Source of the DNA: Symsagittifera roscoffensis
Lineage: Eukaryota > Xenacoelomorpha > Acoela > Convolutidae
Length of the DNA stretch: 64,000 bases
Assembly (NCBI RefSeq): GCF_963678635.1
Contig: NC_087062.1
Location: forward strand, 67,875,415 to 67,939,414
Direction: 5' to 3'
Below, in pieces: positions 11,201 to 23,930 of the stretch. Numbering within the stretch: position 1 is the first letter of the stretch; the number at the start of each line of letters is the position of its first letter. The notes beneath the pieces were generated by a model. That model was not told the DNA's origin. It did not search any database and saw only the letters and a program-made list of their open reading frames with translations. The translations under genes and the position numbers were made by a program.

Positions 11201-13005
11201 CTGAATAAAAAGAATGATTCTGTGTTCCAAAATGGTACTGAAAAACAAAAATTACAAAATAAGAAACCAAAAAAAAGACAATTAGAAACGTACATAACCG
11301 CTGAATAAAAAGAAGGATTCTGTGTCCTAAAATGGGACTGCAAACCAAACATTAGAAATTTAGAAACAAAAAATGTAAAAATAGAAATGTGCATAACCAC
11401 TGAATGAAAAGAAAGATTATGTGTCTCAAAAATGGACTGGAAAACAAAAAACAAAAATTAAGAAACCAAAATTAAAAAAAACTAGAATGTGCATAACCTC
11501 AGCATAAAAAGCAGGGTTATGTGTCCCAAAATAGGACTGGAAATCAAAAAATAGAAATTTAGAAACAAAAGTTTAGAAAATTAGAAATGTGCATAACTAC
11601 TGAATAAAAAGAAGAAGGATTCTGTGTCCCAGAATGGCCCTGGAAAGCAAAAACTAAAAATTTAGAAACCAAATTCAGAAAATTAAAAATTTTCATAACC
11701 ACTGAATAAAAAGAAGGATTCTGTGTCCCAACTTGAAAAATTATAGATTTGCATAACCACTGAAAAAGAAGTAAAAAGAAGGATTCTGTGTCCCAAAATG
11801 GGACTGAAAATCAAAAATTAAAATTTAAGAAACAAAAAATTAAAAAACTTTAAAAATGTGCATAACCACTGAATAAAAAGTAAAAAGAAGGGTTCTGTGT
11901 TCCAAAATGGTACTGAAAAACAAAAATTACAAAATAAGAAACCAAAAAAAAGACAATTAGAAACGTACATAACCGCTGAATAAAAAGAAGGATTCTGTGT
12001 CCTAAAATGGGACTGCAAACCAAACATTAGAAATTTAGAAACAAAAAATGTAAAAATAGAAATGTGCATAACCACTGAATGAAAAGAAAGATTATGTGTC
12101 TCAAAAATGGACTGGAAAACAAAAAACAAAAATTAAAAAACCAAATTCAGAAAATTAAAAATTTTCATAACCACTGAATAAAAAGAAGGATTCTGTGTCC
12201 CAACTTGAAAAATTATAGATTTGCATAACCACTGAAAAAGAAGTAAAAAGAAGGTTTCTGTGTCCCAAAATGGGACTGAAAATCAAAAATTAAAATTTAA
12301 GAAACAAAAAATTAAAAAACTTTAAAAATGTGCATAACCACTGAATAAAAAGTAAAAAGAAGGGTTCTGTGTTCCAAAATGGTACTGAAAAACAAAAATT
12401 ACAAAATAAGAAACCAAAAAAAAGACAATTAGAAACGTACATAACCGCTGAATAAAAAGAAGGATTCTGTGTCCTAAAATGGGACTGCAAACAAAACATT
12501 AGAAATTTAGAAACAAAAAATGTAAAATTAGAAATGTGCATAACTACTGAATAAAAAGAATGATTCTGTGTTCCAAAATGGTAGTGAAAAACAAAAATTA
12601 CAAAATAAGACACCAAAAAAAAGACAATTAGAAACGTACATAACCGCTGAATAAAAAGAAGGATTGTGTGTCCTAAAATGGGACTGCAAACCAAACATTA
12701 GAAATTTAGAAACAAAAAATGTAAAAATAGAAATGTGCATAACCACTGAATGAAAAGAAAGATTATGTGTCTCAAAAATGGACTGAAAAACAAAAAACAA
12801 AAATTAAGAAACCAAAATTAAAAAAAACTAGAATGTGCATAACCTCAGCATAAAAAGCAGGGTTATGTGTCCCAAAATAGGACTGGAAATCAAAAAATAG
12901 AAATTTAGAAGCAAAAGTTTAGAAAATTAGAAATGTGCATAACTACTGAATAAAAAGAAGAAGGATTCTGTGTCTCAGAATGGCCCTGGAAAGCAAAAAT
13001 TAAAA
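8240..13005 (+). repeat. 4.77-kb higher-order repeat, copy 1
   Basis: A block of about 48 monomers that is repeated immediately downstream with an offset of 4,765-4,766 bp (for example 8636 with 13,402, 9909 with 14,675, 12,290 with 17,055). Only scattered single-base differences are visible, so the pair is recent. Within it a 1,273-bp sub-block is tandemly repeated (for example 8636, 9909, 11,182). Confidence 0.85.
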
Positions 13006-16000
13006 ATTTAGAAACCAAATTCAGAAAATTAAAAATTTTCATAACCACTGAATAAAAAGAAGGATTCTGTGTCCCAACTTGAAAAATTATAGATTTGCAT
13101 AACCACTGAAAAAGAAGTAAAAAGAAGGATTCTGTGTCCCAAAATGAGACTGAAAATCAAAAATTAAAATTTAAGAAACAAAAAATTAAAAAACTTTTAA
13201 AATGTGCATAACCACTGAATAAAAAGTAAAAAGAAGGGTTCTGTGTTCCAAAATGGTACTGAAAAACAAAAATTACAAAATAAGAAACCAAAAAAAAGAC
13301 AATTAGAAACGTACATAACCGCTGAATAAAAAGAAGGATTCTGTGTCCTAAAATGGGACTGCAAACCAAACATTAGAAATTTAGAAACAAAAAATGTAAA
13401 ATTAGAAATGTGCATAACTACTGAATAAAAAGAATGATTCTGTGTTCCAAAATGGTACTGAAAAACAAAAATTACAAAATAAGAAACCAAAAAAAAGACA
13501 ATTAGAAACGTACATAACCGCTGAATAAAAAGAAGTATTCTGTGTCCTAAAATGGGACTGCAAACCAAACATTAGAAATTTAGAAACAAAAAATGTAAAA
13601 ATAGAAATGTGCATAACCACTGAATGAAAAGAAAGATTATGTGTCTCAAAAATGGACTGGAAAACAAAAAACAAAAATTAAGAAACCAAAATTAAAAAAA
13701 ACTAGAATGTGCATAACCTCAGCATAAAAAGCAGGGTTATGTGTCCCAAAATAGGACTGGAAATCAAAAAATAGAAATTTAGAAACAAAAGTTTAGAAAA
13801 TTAGAAATGTGCATAACTACTGAATAAAAAGAAGAAGGATTCTGTGTCCCAGAATGGCCCTGGAAAGCAAAAATTAAAAATTTAGAAACCAAATTCAGAA
13901 AATTAAAAGTTTTCATAACCACTGAATAAAAAGAAGGATTCTGTGTCCCAACTTGAAAAAGTATAGATTTGCATAACCACTGAAAAAGAAGTAAAAAGAA
14001 GGATTCTGTGTCCCAAAATGGGACTGAAAATCAAAAATTAAAACTTTAGAAACAAAAAATTAAGAAACTATAAATGTGCATAACCACTGAATAAAAAGTA
14101 AAAAGAAGGGTTCTGTGGCCCAATATGGAACTGAAAATCAAAAATTGAAAAATTTAGAAACCAAAAAACAAAAAATAAGAAAAATTTTTCACCACTTAAT
14201 AAAAAGAAAGATTACGTTTCTCAAAAATGGACTGAAAAACAAAAACAAAAAATCAATAACCGAACTTAGAAAACTAGAAATGTGCATAACCACTGCATAA
14301 AAAGAAGGGTTCCATGTGCCAAAATAGGACTAGAAATAAAAAATAAAAATTTTAGAAACAACAAATTAGAAAATTATAAATGTGCATAACCCCTGAAAAA
14401 AAAAGAAGGATTCTGTGTCCCAAAATGGGACTGCAAACCAAAGATTAGAAATTAAGAAACCAAAAAATAGAAAAATAGAAAAGTGCATAACCACTCAATG
14501 AAAAGAAATATTATGTTTGTCAAAAATGGACTGTAAAACAAAAAACAAAAATTAAGAAACCAAATTTAAAAAAAACTAGAATGTGCATAACCTCAGCATA
14601 AAAAGCAGGGTTATGTGTCCCAAAATAGGACTGGAAATCAAAAAATAGAAATTTAGAAACAAAAGTTTAGAAAATTAGAAATGTGCATAACTACTGAATA
14701 AAAAGAATGATTCTGTGTTCCAAAATGGTACTGAAAAACAAAAATTACAAAATAAGAAACCAAAAAAAAGACAATTAGAAACGTACATAACCGCTGAATA
14801 AAAAGAAGGATTCTGTGTCCTAAAATGGGACTGCAAACCAAACATTAGAAATTTAGAAACAAAAAATGTAAAAATAGAAATGTGCATAACCACTGAATGA
14901 AAAGAAAGATTATGTGTCTCAAAAATGGACTGGAAAACAAAAAACAAAAATTAAGAAACCAAAATTAAAAAAAACTAGAATGTGCATAACCTCAGCATAA
15001 AAAGCAGGGTTATGTGTCCCAAAATAGGACTGGAAATCAAAAAATAGAAATTTAGAAACAAAAGTTTAGAAAATTAGAAATGTGCATAACTACTGAATAA
15101 AAAGAAGAAGGATTCTGTGTCCCAGAATGGCCCTGGAAAGCAAAAATTAAAAATTTAGAAACCAAATTCAGAAAATTAAAAATTTTCATAACCACTGAAT
15201 AAAAAGAAGGATTCTGTGTCCCAACTTGAAAAAGTATAGATTTGCATAACCACTGAAAAAGAAGTAAAAAGAAGGATTCTGTGTCCCAAAATGGGACTGA
15301 AAATCAAAAATTAAAACTTTAGAAACAAAAAATTAAGAAACTATAAATGTGCATAACCACTGAATAAAAAGTAAAAAGAAGGGTTCTGTGGCCCAATATG
15401 GAACTGAAAATCAAAAATTGAAAAATTTAGAAACCAAAAAACAAAAAATAAGAAAAATTTTTCACCACTTAATAAAAAGAAAGATTACGTTTCTCAAAAA
15501 TGGACTGAAAAACAAAAACAAAAAATCAATAACCGAACTTAGAAAACTAGAAATGTGCATAACCACTGCATAAAAAGAAGGGTTCCATGTGCCAAAATAG
15601 GACTAGAAATAAAAAATAAAAATTTTAGAAACAACAAATTAGAAAATTATAAATGTGCATAACCGCTGAAAAAAAAGAAGGATTCTGTGTCCCAAAATGG
15701 GACTGCAAACCAAAGATTAGAAATTAAGAAACCAAAAAATAGAAAAATAGAAAAGTGCATAACCACTCAATGAAAAGAAATATTATGTTTGTCAAAAATG
15801 GACTGTAAAACAAAAAACAAAAATTAAGAAACCAAATTTAAAAAAAACTAGAATGTGCATAACCTCAGCATAAAAAGCAGGGTTATGTGTCCCAAAATAG
15901 GACTGGAAATCAAAAAATAGAAATTTAGAAACAAAAGTTTAGAAAATTAGAAATGTGCATAACTACTGAATAAAAAGAATGATTCTGTGTTCCAAAATGG

Positions 16001-17770
16001 TACTGAAAAACAAAAATTACAAAATAAGAAACCAAAAAAAAGACAATTAGAAACGTACATAACCGCTGAATAAAAAGAAGGATTCTGTGTCCTAAAATGG
16101 GACTGCAAACCAAACATTAGAAATTTAGAAACAAAAAATGTAAAAATAGAAATGTGCATAACCACTGAATGAAAAGAAAGATTATGTGTCTCAAAAATGG
16201 ACTGGAAAACAAAAAACAAAAATTAAGAAACCAAAATTAAAAAAAACTAGAATGTGCATAACCTCAGCATAAAAAGCAGGGTTATGTGTCCCAAAATAGG
16301 ACTGGAAATCAAAAAATAGAAATTTAGAAACAAAAGTTTAGAAAATTAGAAATGTGCATAACTACTGAATAAAAAGAAGAAGGATTCTGTGTCCCAGAAT
16401 GGCCCTGGAAAGCAAAAACTAAAAATTTAGAAACCAAATTCAGAAAATTAAAAATTTTCATAACCACTGAATAAAAAGAAGGATTCTGTGTCCCAACTTG
16501 AAAAATTATAGATTTGCATAACCACTGAAAAAGAAGTAAAAAGAAGGATTCTGTGTCCCAAAATGGGACTGAAAATCAAAAATTAAAATTTAAGAAACAA
16601 AAAATTAAAAAACTTTAAAAATGTGCATAACCACTGAATAAAAAGTAAAAAGAAGGGTTCTGTGTTCCAAAATGGTACTGAAAAACAAAAATTACAAAAT
16701 AAGAAACCAAAAAAAAGACAATTAGAAACGTACATAACCGCTGAATAAAAAGAAGGATTCTGTGTCCTAAAATGGGACTGCAAACCAAACATTAGAAATT
16801 TAGAAACAAAAAATGTAAAAATAGAAATGTGCATAACCACTGAATGAAAAGAAAGATTATGTGTCTCAAAAATGGACTGGAAAACAAAAAACAAAAATTA
16901 AAAAACCAAATTCAGAAAATTAAAAATTTTCATAACCACTGAATAAAAAGAAGGATTCTGTGTCCCAACTTGAAAAATTATAGATTTGCATAACCACTGA
17001 AAAAGAAGTAAAAAGAAGGTTTCTGTGTCCCAAAATGGGACTGAAAATCAAAAATTAAAATTTAAGAAACAAAAAATTAAAAAACTTTAAAAATGTGCAT
17101 AACCACTGAATAAAAAGTAAAAAGAAGGGTTCTGTGTTCCAAAATGGTACTGAAAAACAAAAATTACAAAATAAGAAACCAAAAAAAAGACAATTAGAAA
17201 CGTACATAACCGCTGAATAAAAAGAAGGATTCTGTGTCCTAAAATGGGACTGCAAACAAAACATTAGAAATTTAGAAACAAAAAATGTAAAATTAGAAAT
17301 GTGCATAACTACTGAATAAAAAGAATGATTCTGTGTTCCAAAATGGTAGTGAAAAACAAAAATTACAAAATAAGACACCAAAAAAAAGACAATTAGAAAC
17401 GTACATAACCGCTGAATAAAAAGAAGGATTGTGTGTCCTAAAATGGGACTGCAAACCAAACATTAGAAATTTAGAAACAAAAAATGTAAAAATAGAAATG
17501 TGCATAACCACTGAATGAAAAGAAAGATTATGTGTCTCAAAAATGGACTGAAAAACAAAAAACAAAAATTAAGAAACCAAAATTAAAAAAAACTAGAATG
17601 TGCATAACCTCAGCATAAAAAGCAGGGTTATGTGTCCCAAAATAGGACTGGAAATCAAAAAATAGAAATTTAGAAGCAAAAGTTTAGAAAATTAGAAATG
17701 TGCATAACTACTGAATAAAAAGAAGAAGGATTCTGTGTCTCAGAATGGCCCTGGAAAGCAAAAATTAAAA
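13006..17770 (+). repeat. 4.77-kb higher-order repeat, copy 2
   Basis: Second copy of the preceding block. It reproduces the inner 1,273-bp repeat (13,402, 14,675, 15,947), so the inner amplification came first. Differences from copy 1 are isolated, such as the length of the A-run near 15,670 and CCCCTG instead of CCGCTG near 14,390. Confidence 0.85.
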
Positions 17771-20700
17771 ATTTAGAAACCAAATTCAGAAAATTAAAAA
17801 TTTTCATAACCACTGAATAAAAAGAAGGATTCTGTGTCCCAACTTGAAAAATTATAGATTTGCATAACCACTGAAAAAGAAGTAAAAAGAAGGATTCTGT
17901 GTCCCAAAATGGGACTGAAAATCAAAAATTAAAATTTAAGAAACAAAAAATTAAAAAACTTTAAAAATGTGCATAACCACTGAATAAAAAGTAAAAAGAA
18001 GGGTTCTGTGTCCCAATATGGAACTGAAAATCAAAAATTAAAAAATTTAGAAACCAAAAAACAAAAAATAGGAAAAATTTTTAACCACTTAATAAAAAGA
18101 AAGATTACGTTTCTCAAAAATGGACTGAAAAACAAAAACAAAAAATCAAAAACCGAACATAGAAAACTAGAAATGTGCATAACCACTGCATAAAAAGAAG
18201 GGTTCCGTGTGCCAAAATAGGACTAGAAATAAAAAATAAAAAATTTAGAAACAAAAAATTAGAAAATTATAAATGTGCATAACCGCTGAAAAAAAAGAAA
18301 GATTTTGTGTCCCAAAATGGGACTGCAAACCAAAGATTAGAAATTAAGAAACCAAAAACGGAAAAATAGAAAAGTGCATAACCACTGAATGAAAAGAAAT
18401 ATTATGTGTGTCAAAAATGGACTGGAAAACAAAAAAATAAAAATTTAGAAACCAAAATTAGAAAACTAGAAATGTGCATAACCACTGCATAAAAAGAAGG
18501 GTTTTGTGTCCCAAAATAGGACTGGGAATCAAAATTTAGAAACTTAATAACAAAAAATTAGAAAATTATAAATGTACATAACCGCTGAATAAAAAAAGGA
18601 TTCTAAGTCCCAAAATACGACTGCAAACCAAACATTAGAAATTTGGAAACCAAAAAAAAAGAAAAGTAGAAATGTGCATAACCATTGAATGAAAAGAAAG
18701 ATTATGTGTCCCAAAAATGGGCTGGAAAACAAAAAACAAAAACTTGGAAACCAAAGTTTGAAAACTAGAAAAGTGCATAAACACTGCATAAAAAGAAGGG
18801 TTTTGTGTTCCAAAATAGGACTGGAAATCAAAATTTAGAAATTTAGAAACAAAGGAATAGAAAATTAGAAATGTGCATAACTACTGAAGAAAAAATATAT
18901 TCTGTGTTCCAAAATGGACAGGAAGTCAAAAATTAGAAATTAAAAAACCAAAAACTAGAAATTCAGAAACGTTTTTAGCGACTAAAAAAAGAAGAAGGTT
19001 TTTGTGTCCCAGAATGGGTCTGGAAAGCAAAAATTAAAAATTTAGAAATCAAATTTAGAAAATCAGAAACTTTTATAACTACTGAGTAAAAAAAGAATCT
19101 GTGTCCCAAAATAGGACTGGAAATCAAAAAAGAGAAATTTAGAAACAAAAGTCAAGAAAATTAGAAATGTGCATAACTACTGAATAAAAAGAAGAAGGAT
19201 TCTGTGTCCCAGAATGGCCATGAAAAGCAAAAATTAAAAATTTAGAAACCAAATTCAGAAAATTAGAAATTTTCATAACCACTGAATAAAAAGAAGGATC
19301 CTGTGTCCCAACTTGAAAAATTATAGATTTGCATAACCACTGAAAAAGAAGTAAAAAGAATGATTCTGTGTCCCAAAATGGGACTGAAAATCAAAAATTA
19401 AAATTTAAGAAACAAAAAATTAAAAAACTATAAATGTGCATAACCACTGAATAAAAAGTAAAAAGAAGGGTTCTGTGTCCCAATATGGAACTGAAAATCA
19501 AAAATTAAAAAATTTAGAAACCAAAAAACAAAAAATAGGAAAAATTTTTAACCACTTAATAAAAAGAAAGATTACGTTTCTCAAAAATGGACTGAAAAAC
19601 AAAAACAAAAAATCAAAAACCGAACATAGAAAACTAGAAATGTGCATAACCACTGCATAAAAAGAAGGGTTCCGTGTACCAAAATAGGACTAGAAATAAA
19701 AAATAAAAAATTTAGAAACAAAAAATTAGAAAATTATAAATGTGCATAACCGCTGAAAAAAAAGAAGGATTTTGTGTCCCAAAATGGGACTGCAAACCAA
19801 AGATTAGAAATTAAAAAACCAAAAATGGAAAAATAGAAAAGTGCATAACCACTGAATGAAAAGAAATATTATGTGTGTCAAAAATGGACTGGAAAAAAAA
19901 AATTTTGAAACCAAAATTAGAAAACTAGAAATGTGCATAACCACTGCATAAAAAGAAGGGTTTTGTGTCCCAAAATAGGACTGGAAATCAAAATTTAGAA
20001 ACTTAATAACAAAAAATTAGAAAATTATAAATGTACATAACCGCTGAATAAAAAAAGGATTCTAAGTCCCAAAATACGACCGCAAACCAAACATTAGAAA
20101 TTTGGAAACCAAAAAAAAAGAAAAGTAGAAATGTGCATAACCACTGAATGAAAAGAAATATTATGTGTGTCAAAAATGGACTGGAAAACAAAAAAATAAA
20201 AATTCAGTAACCAAAATTAGAAAACTAGAAATGTGCATAACCACTGCATAAAAAGAAGGGTTTTGTGTCCCAAAATAGGACTGGAAATCAAAATTTAGAA
20301 ATTTAATAACAAAAAACTAGAAAATTATAAATGTACATAACCGCTGAATAAAAAAAGGATTCTAAGTCCCAAAATACGACTGCAAACCAAACATTAGAAA
20401 TTTGGAAACCAAAAAAAAAGAAAAGTAGAAATGTGCATAACCATTGAATGAGAAGAAAGATTATGTGTCCCAAAAATGAGCTGGAAAACAAAAAACAAAA
20501 ATTTGGAAACCAAAGTTTGAAAATTAGAAAAGTGCATAACCACTGCATAAAAAAAGGGTTTTGTGTCCCAAATTAGGACTCGAAATCAAAAACTAGAATT
20601 TTAGCAGCAAAAGATTAGAAAATCAGAAATGTTAATAACTACTGAATAAAAAGAAAGATTCTGTGTTCCAAAATGGGACTGGAAATCAAACATTAAAAAG

Positions 20701-22369
20701 TAGGAAACCAAAAAATAGAAAATTAGAAACGTTTATAGCCACTGAATAAAAAGAAGAAGGATTATGTGTCCCAGAACGGGACTGGAAAGCAAAAATTAAA
20801 ATTTTAGAAACAAAAAATTAAAAAACTATAAAAGTGCATAACCACTGTTAAAAATTTAGAAGCAAAATTTAGAAAATTAGATTTTCTTAATACCGCTGAA
20901 TAAAAAGAAGAATTCTGAGTCCTAAAATGGGACTGCAAATCAAAAGTTAAAAAATTAGAAATGTGCATAACCACTGAATAAAATGAAGTGTTTTGTTTCT
21001 CAAAATGGGACTGGAAATCAAAAATTAGAATTTTAGATTCAAAAAAATAAAAAACTATAAATGTGCATAACCACTGTTAAAAATTTAGAAGCAAAATTTA
21101 GAAAATTAGATTTTTTTAATACCGCTGAATAAAAAGAAGAATTCTGAGTCCTAAAATGGGAGTGCAAATCAAAAGTTAAAAAATTAGAAATGTGCATAAC
21201 CACTGAATAAAATGAAGGGTTTTGTGTCCCAAAATAGGACTGGAAATCAAAATTTAGAAACTTAATAACAAAAAATTAGAAAACTATAAATGTACATAAC
21301 CGCTGAACAAAAAAAAGGATTCTAAGTCCCAAAATACGACTGCAAAACAAACATTAGAAATTTTGAAACCAAAAAAAAAAGAAAAGTAGAAATGTGCATA
21401 ACCACTGAATGAGAAGAAAGATTATGTGTCCCAAAAATGGGCTGGAAAACAAAAAACAAAAACTTGGAAACCAAAGTTTGAAAATTAGAAAAGTGCATAA
21501 ACACTGCATAAAAAGAAGGGTTTTGTGTTCCAAAATAGGACTGGAAATCAAAATTTAGAAATTTAGAAACAAAGGAATAGAAAATTAGAAATGTGCATAA
21601 CTACTGAAGAAAAAATATATTCTGTGTTCCAAAATGGACAGGAAGTCAAAAATTAGAAATTAAAAAACCAAAAACTAGAAATTCAGAAACGTTTTTAGCG
21701 ACTTAAAAAAGAAGAAGGTTTTTGTGTCCCAGAATGGTCCTGGAAAGCAAAAATAAAAAAATTTAGAAATCAAATTTAGAAAATCAGAAATTTTTATAAC
21801 TACTGAGTAAAAAAAGAATCTGTGTCCTAAAATGGGACTGCAAATCAAAAGTTAGAAAATTAGAAATGGGCATAACCACTGAATAAAATGAATTGTTCTG
21901 TTCCCCAAAATTGTACTGGAAATCAAAAAATACAATTTTCGAAACAAAAATTGAAAAAATTTTAAATGTGCTTAACCACTGAATAAAAAGAAAGCTTATG
22001 TATCTCAAAAATGGACTGAAAAACAAAAGCAAAAATTGAGAAACCAAAACAAGAAAACTAGAAACGTGCATAACCACTGCATAAAAAGAAGGGTTATGTG
22101 TCCCAAAATAGGACTGGAAATCAAAAAATAGAAATTTAGAAACAAAAGTTTAGAAAATTAGAAATGTGCATAACTACTGAAAAAAAAGAAAGATTCTGTG
22201 TTCCAAAATGGGACTGGAAATCAAAAAATAGAAATTAAGAAACCAAAAACTAGAAAATTAGAAACGTTTAAAGCCACTGAATAAAAAGAAGAAACATTCT
22301 GTGTCCCAGAATGGCCCTGGAAAGCAAAAATTAAAAAATTAGAAACCAAATTCAGAAAATTAGAAATCC

Positions 22370-22778
22370 AAATTTGTCTGAAGAAAGTTTATATACTACA
22401 TAATGTAATATATTAGTTATTTAGATCGTGTGGTTTTTTTCTTTTGTTCTCAGGATCAAATTTAATTTTTTTGACGTTTGAATTTTGTTTTCTTTTAAAA
22501 TTCAATTCAAATTCGTTTGTCAAAAACAAATCAAATTCCGCTCTCAAGCAACAAATTTCAAATGGCGCCAAAAACTTGCATGTTTTTTGTTTCAAAAGAG
22601 GATTTTAACAATCAAAATTACCAAAGGAGGTAAAAAAAACGCCAATGATCCATTTTTCTCAAATTATGTCAGTTATATCATGTCAGGTCAGTCATTAGAA
22701 TTTCGTGAATTTCGGTAGTTAATTGTTACGCTATACCTGTTACTGTGAAAAATCAAACGCGTCCTCAGTTCGGTTTTT
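22370..22778. repeat. spacer S, copy 1 (non-satellite DNA inside the array)
   Basis: About 409 bp beginning AAATTTGTCTGAAGAAAG, which is the reverse complement of an internal HINE motif, and ending CGTCCTCAGTTCGGTTTTT just before a HINE 5' end. It holds reciprocal short ORFs on both strands (60 and 77 codons) that I regard as chance. It occurs four times: here, 22,952, 26,619 and 27,201. Confidence 0.75.
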
Positions 22779-22862
22779 GTTCCGACTATCGATACGAAAT
22801 TAACGGAATATTTGTGCTCGGGGTGGGTTTTTTTTTCTTCAGACAAATTTTTCTTCAGACAA
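22779..22862 (+). mobile_element. HINE-like element, 5' fragment (copy 5)
   Basis: Only the first ~84 bp of the element is present, ending in a duplicated TTCTTCAGACAAAT that runs straight into satellite sequence (AATAAAAAGAAGAAGG). This is a rearrangement breakpoint rather than an insertion end. Confidence 0.7.
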
Positions 22863-22951
22863 ATAAAAAGAAGAAGGATTCTGTGTCCCAGAATGGCCCT
22901 GGAAAGCAAAAATTAAAAAATTAGAAACCAAATTCAGAAAATTAGAAATCC

Positions 22952-23360
22952 AAATTTGTCTGAAGAAAGTTTATATACTACATAATGTAATATATTAGTT
23001 ATTTAGATCGTGTGGTTTTTTTCTTTTGAGCTCAGGATCAAATTTAATTTTTTTGACGTTTGAATTTTGTTTTCTTTTAAAATTCAATTCAAATTCGTTT
23101 GTCAAAAACAAATCAAATTCCGCTCTCAAGCAACAAATTTCAAATGGCGCCAAAAAATTGCATGTTTTTTGTTTCAAAAGAGGATTTTAACAATCAAAAT
23201 TACCAAAGGAGGTAAAAAAAACGCCAATGATCCACTTTTCTCAAATTATGTCAGTTATATCATGTCAGGTCAGTCATTAGAATTTCGTGAATTTTGGTAG
23301 TTAATTGTTACGCTATACCTGTTACTGTAAAAAATCAAACGCGTCCTCAGTTCGGTTTTT
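22952..23360. repeat. spacer S, copy 2
   Basis: Repeats spacer copy 1 at an offset of 582 bp, with one partial satellite monomer (22,863-22,951) between the HINE fragment and this copy. Small differences include GAGCTCAGG where the other copies have GTTCTCAGG. Confidence 0.75.
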
Positions 23361-23880
23361 GTTCCGACTATCGATACGAAAGTAAAGGAATATTTGTGCT
23401 CGGGGTAGGTTTTTTTTTCTTCAGACAAATTTCGAGTTTTTAACTAGCCATTTTTGACGGATTTTTTTATATCATTCGAAAGGTATTGTTGTCCTGAGCT
23501 CAAATTTGAAAAAATATTTCACCTGTGATCATTTTTCGTAAAGTTATGGAGGTTTGAAGATTACCATTTTGGCTAATTTTTGACAATTAACGCGCGATAT
23601 ATTTTGCGCTATTAACGCGTAAACGGAGATTTTATCCGTCTTAGAAATAGTTTCAAATTGGTTGAAGGAAGCTCATTTGCCTTAATTGGTTTGTTACTAG
23701 AAGCAAAAGCCATCATTTTGTACTTTATATGGCATGTGGGGGGAAAAGTCTCAAATTAAAAAAAAAACATTTTATTCGCCCCTTTTTTCATTTTTAATTT
23801 TTCCATGTTAATCTTGCTCCATAGACCTTAAAAGACAGTCGGAACATTCAGGGCTTCGCCTTGATACCGGCAGTCTTGTT
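23361..23880 (+). mobile_element. HINE-like element, copy 6
   Basis: Full-length copy from GTTCCGACTATCGATACGAA to GGCAGTCTTGTT, nearly identical to copy 4 and carrying its diagnostic variants. It is followed by 50 bp of block A (AAACTTATAATCGGCCCATG), which is cut at GAGGTAAAAT where the tandem duplication junction joins satellite sequence. Confidence 0.75.
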
Positions 23881-23930
23881 AAACTTATAATCGGCCCATG
23901 ATAAAGGATGTTGAAAAAAAATTGTGAGGT

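Larger units (their letters stand above)
4867..22369 (+). repeat. satellite array I, ~99-bp monomers
   Basis: About 175 head-to-tail monomers of roughly 95-105 bp; for example GAAAYGTRCATAACC recurs at 5271, 5370 and 5469, exactly 99 bp apart. A typical monomer runs GAAATGTGCATAACCACTG, AATAAAAAGAAGGATTCTGT, GTCCCAAAATGGGAC, then an A-rich stretch of AAATTAGAAA-like blocks. The dyad GTCCCA-AAA-TGGGAC (6-bp arms) or a close variant is present in nearly every unit. The strand is very purine/A-rich. Many minus-strand ORFs result because 99 is a multiple of three; I treat them as non-coding. Confidence 0.93.
19681..23930 (+). repeat. 4.25-kb tandem segmental duplication, copy 1
   Basis: Contains satellite monomers, two spacer copies, a HINE fragment and a full HINE copy. 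It is repeated at 23,931-28,178 with only a handful of differences visible. Its left end is the AAAATAGGAC of a satellite monomer at 19,681. Confidence 0.9.

Noticed and set aside
9349-19660. Lys/Asn-rich plus-strand ORFs (MAQYGTENQKL…, MSQYGTENQKL…) repeated several times
   Set aside because: They are satellite monomers read on the A-rich strand, duplicated by the 1,273-bp and 4.77-kb repeats.
22413-22718. Paired ORFs on opposite strands in spacer S as a small gene
   Set aside because: They overlap antisense, appear four times only because the spacer is duplicated, and show no recognisable motif.
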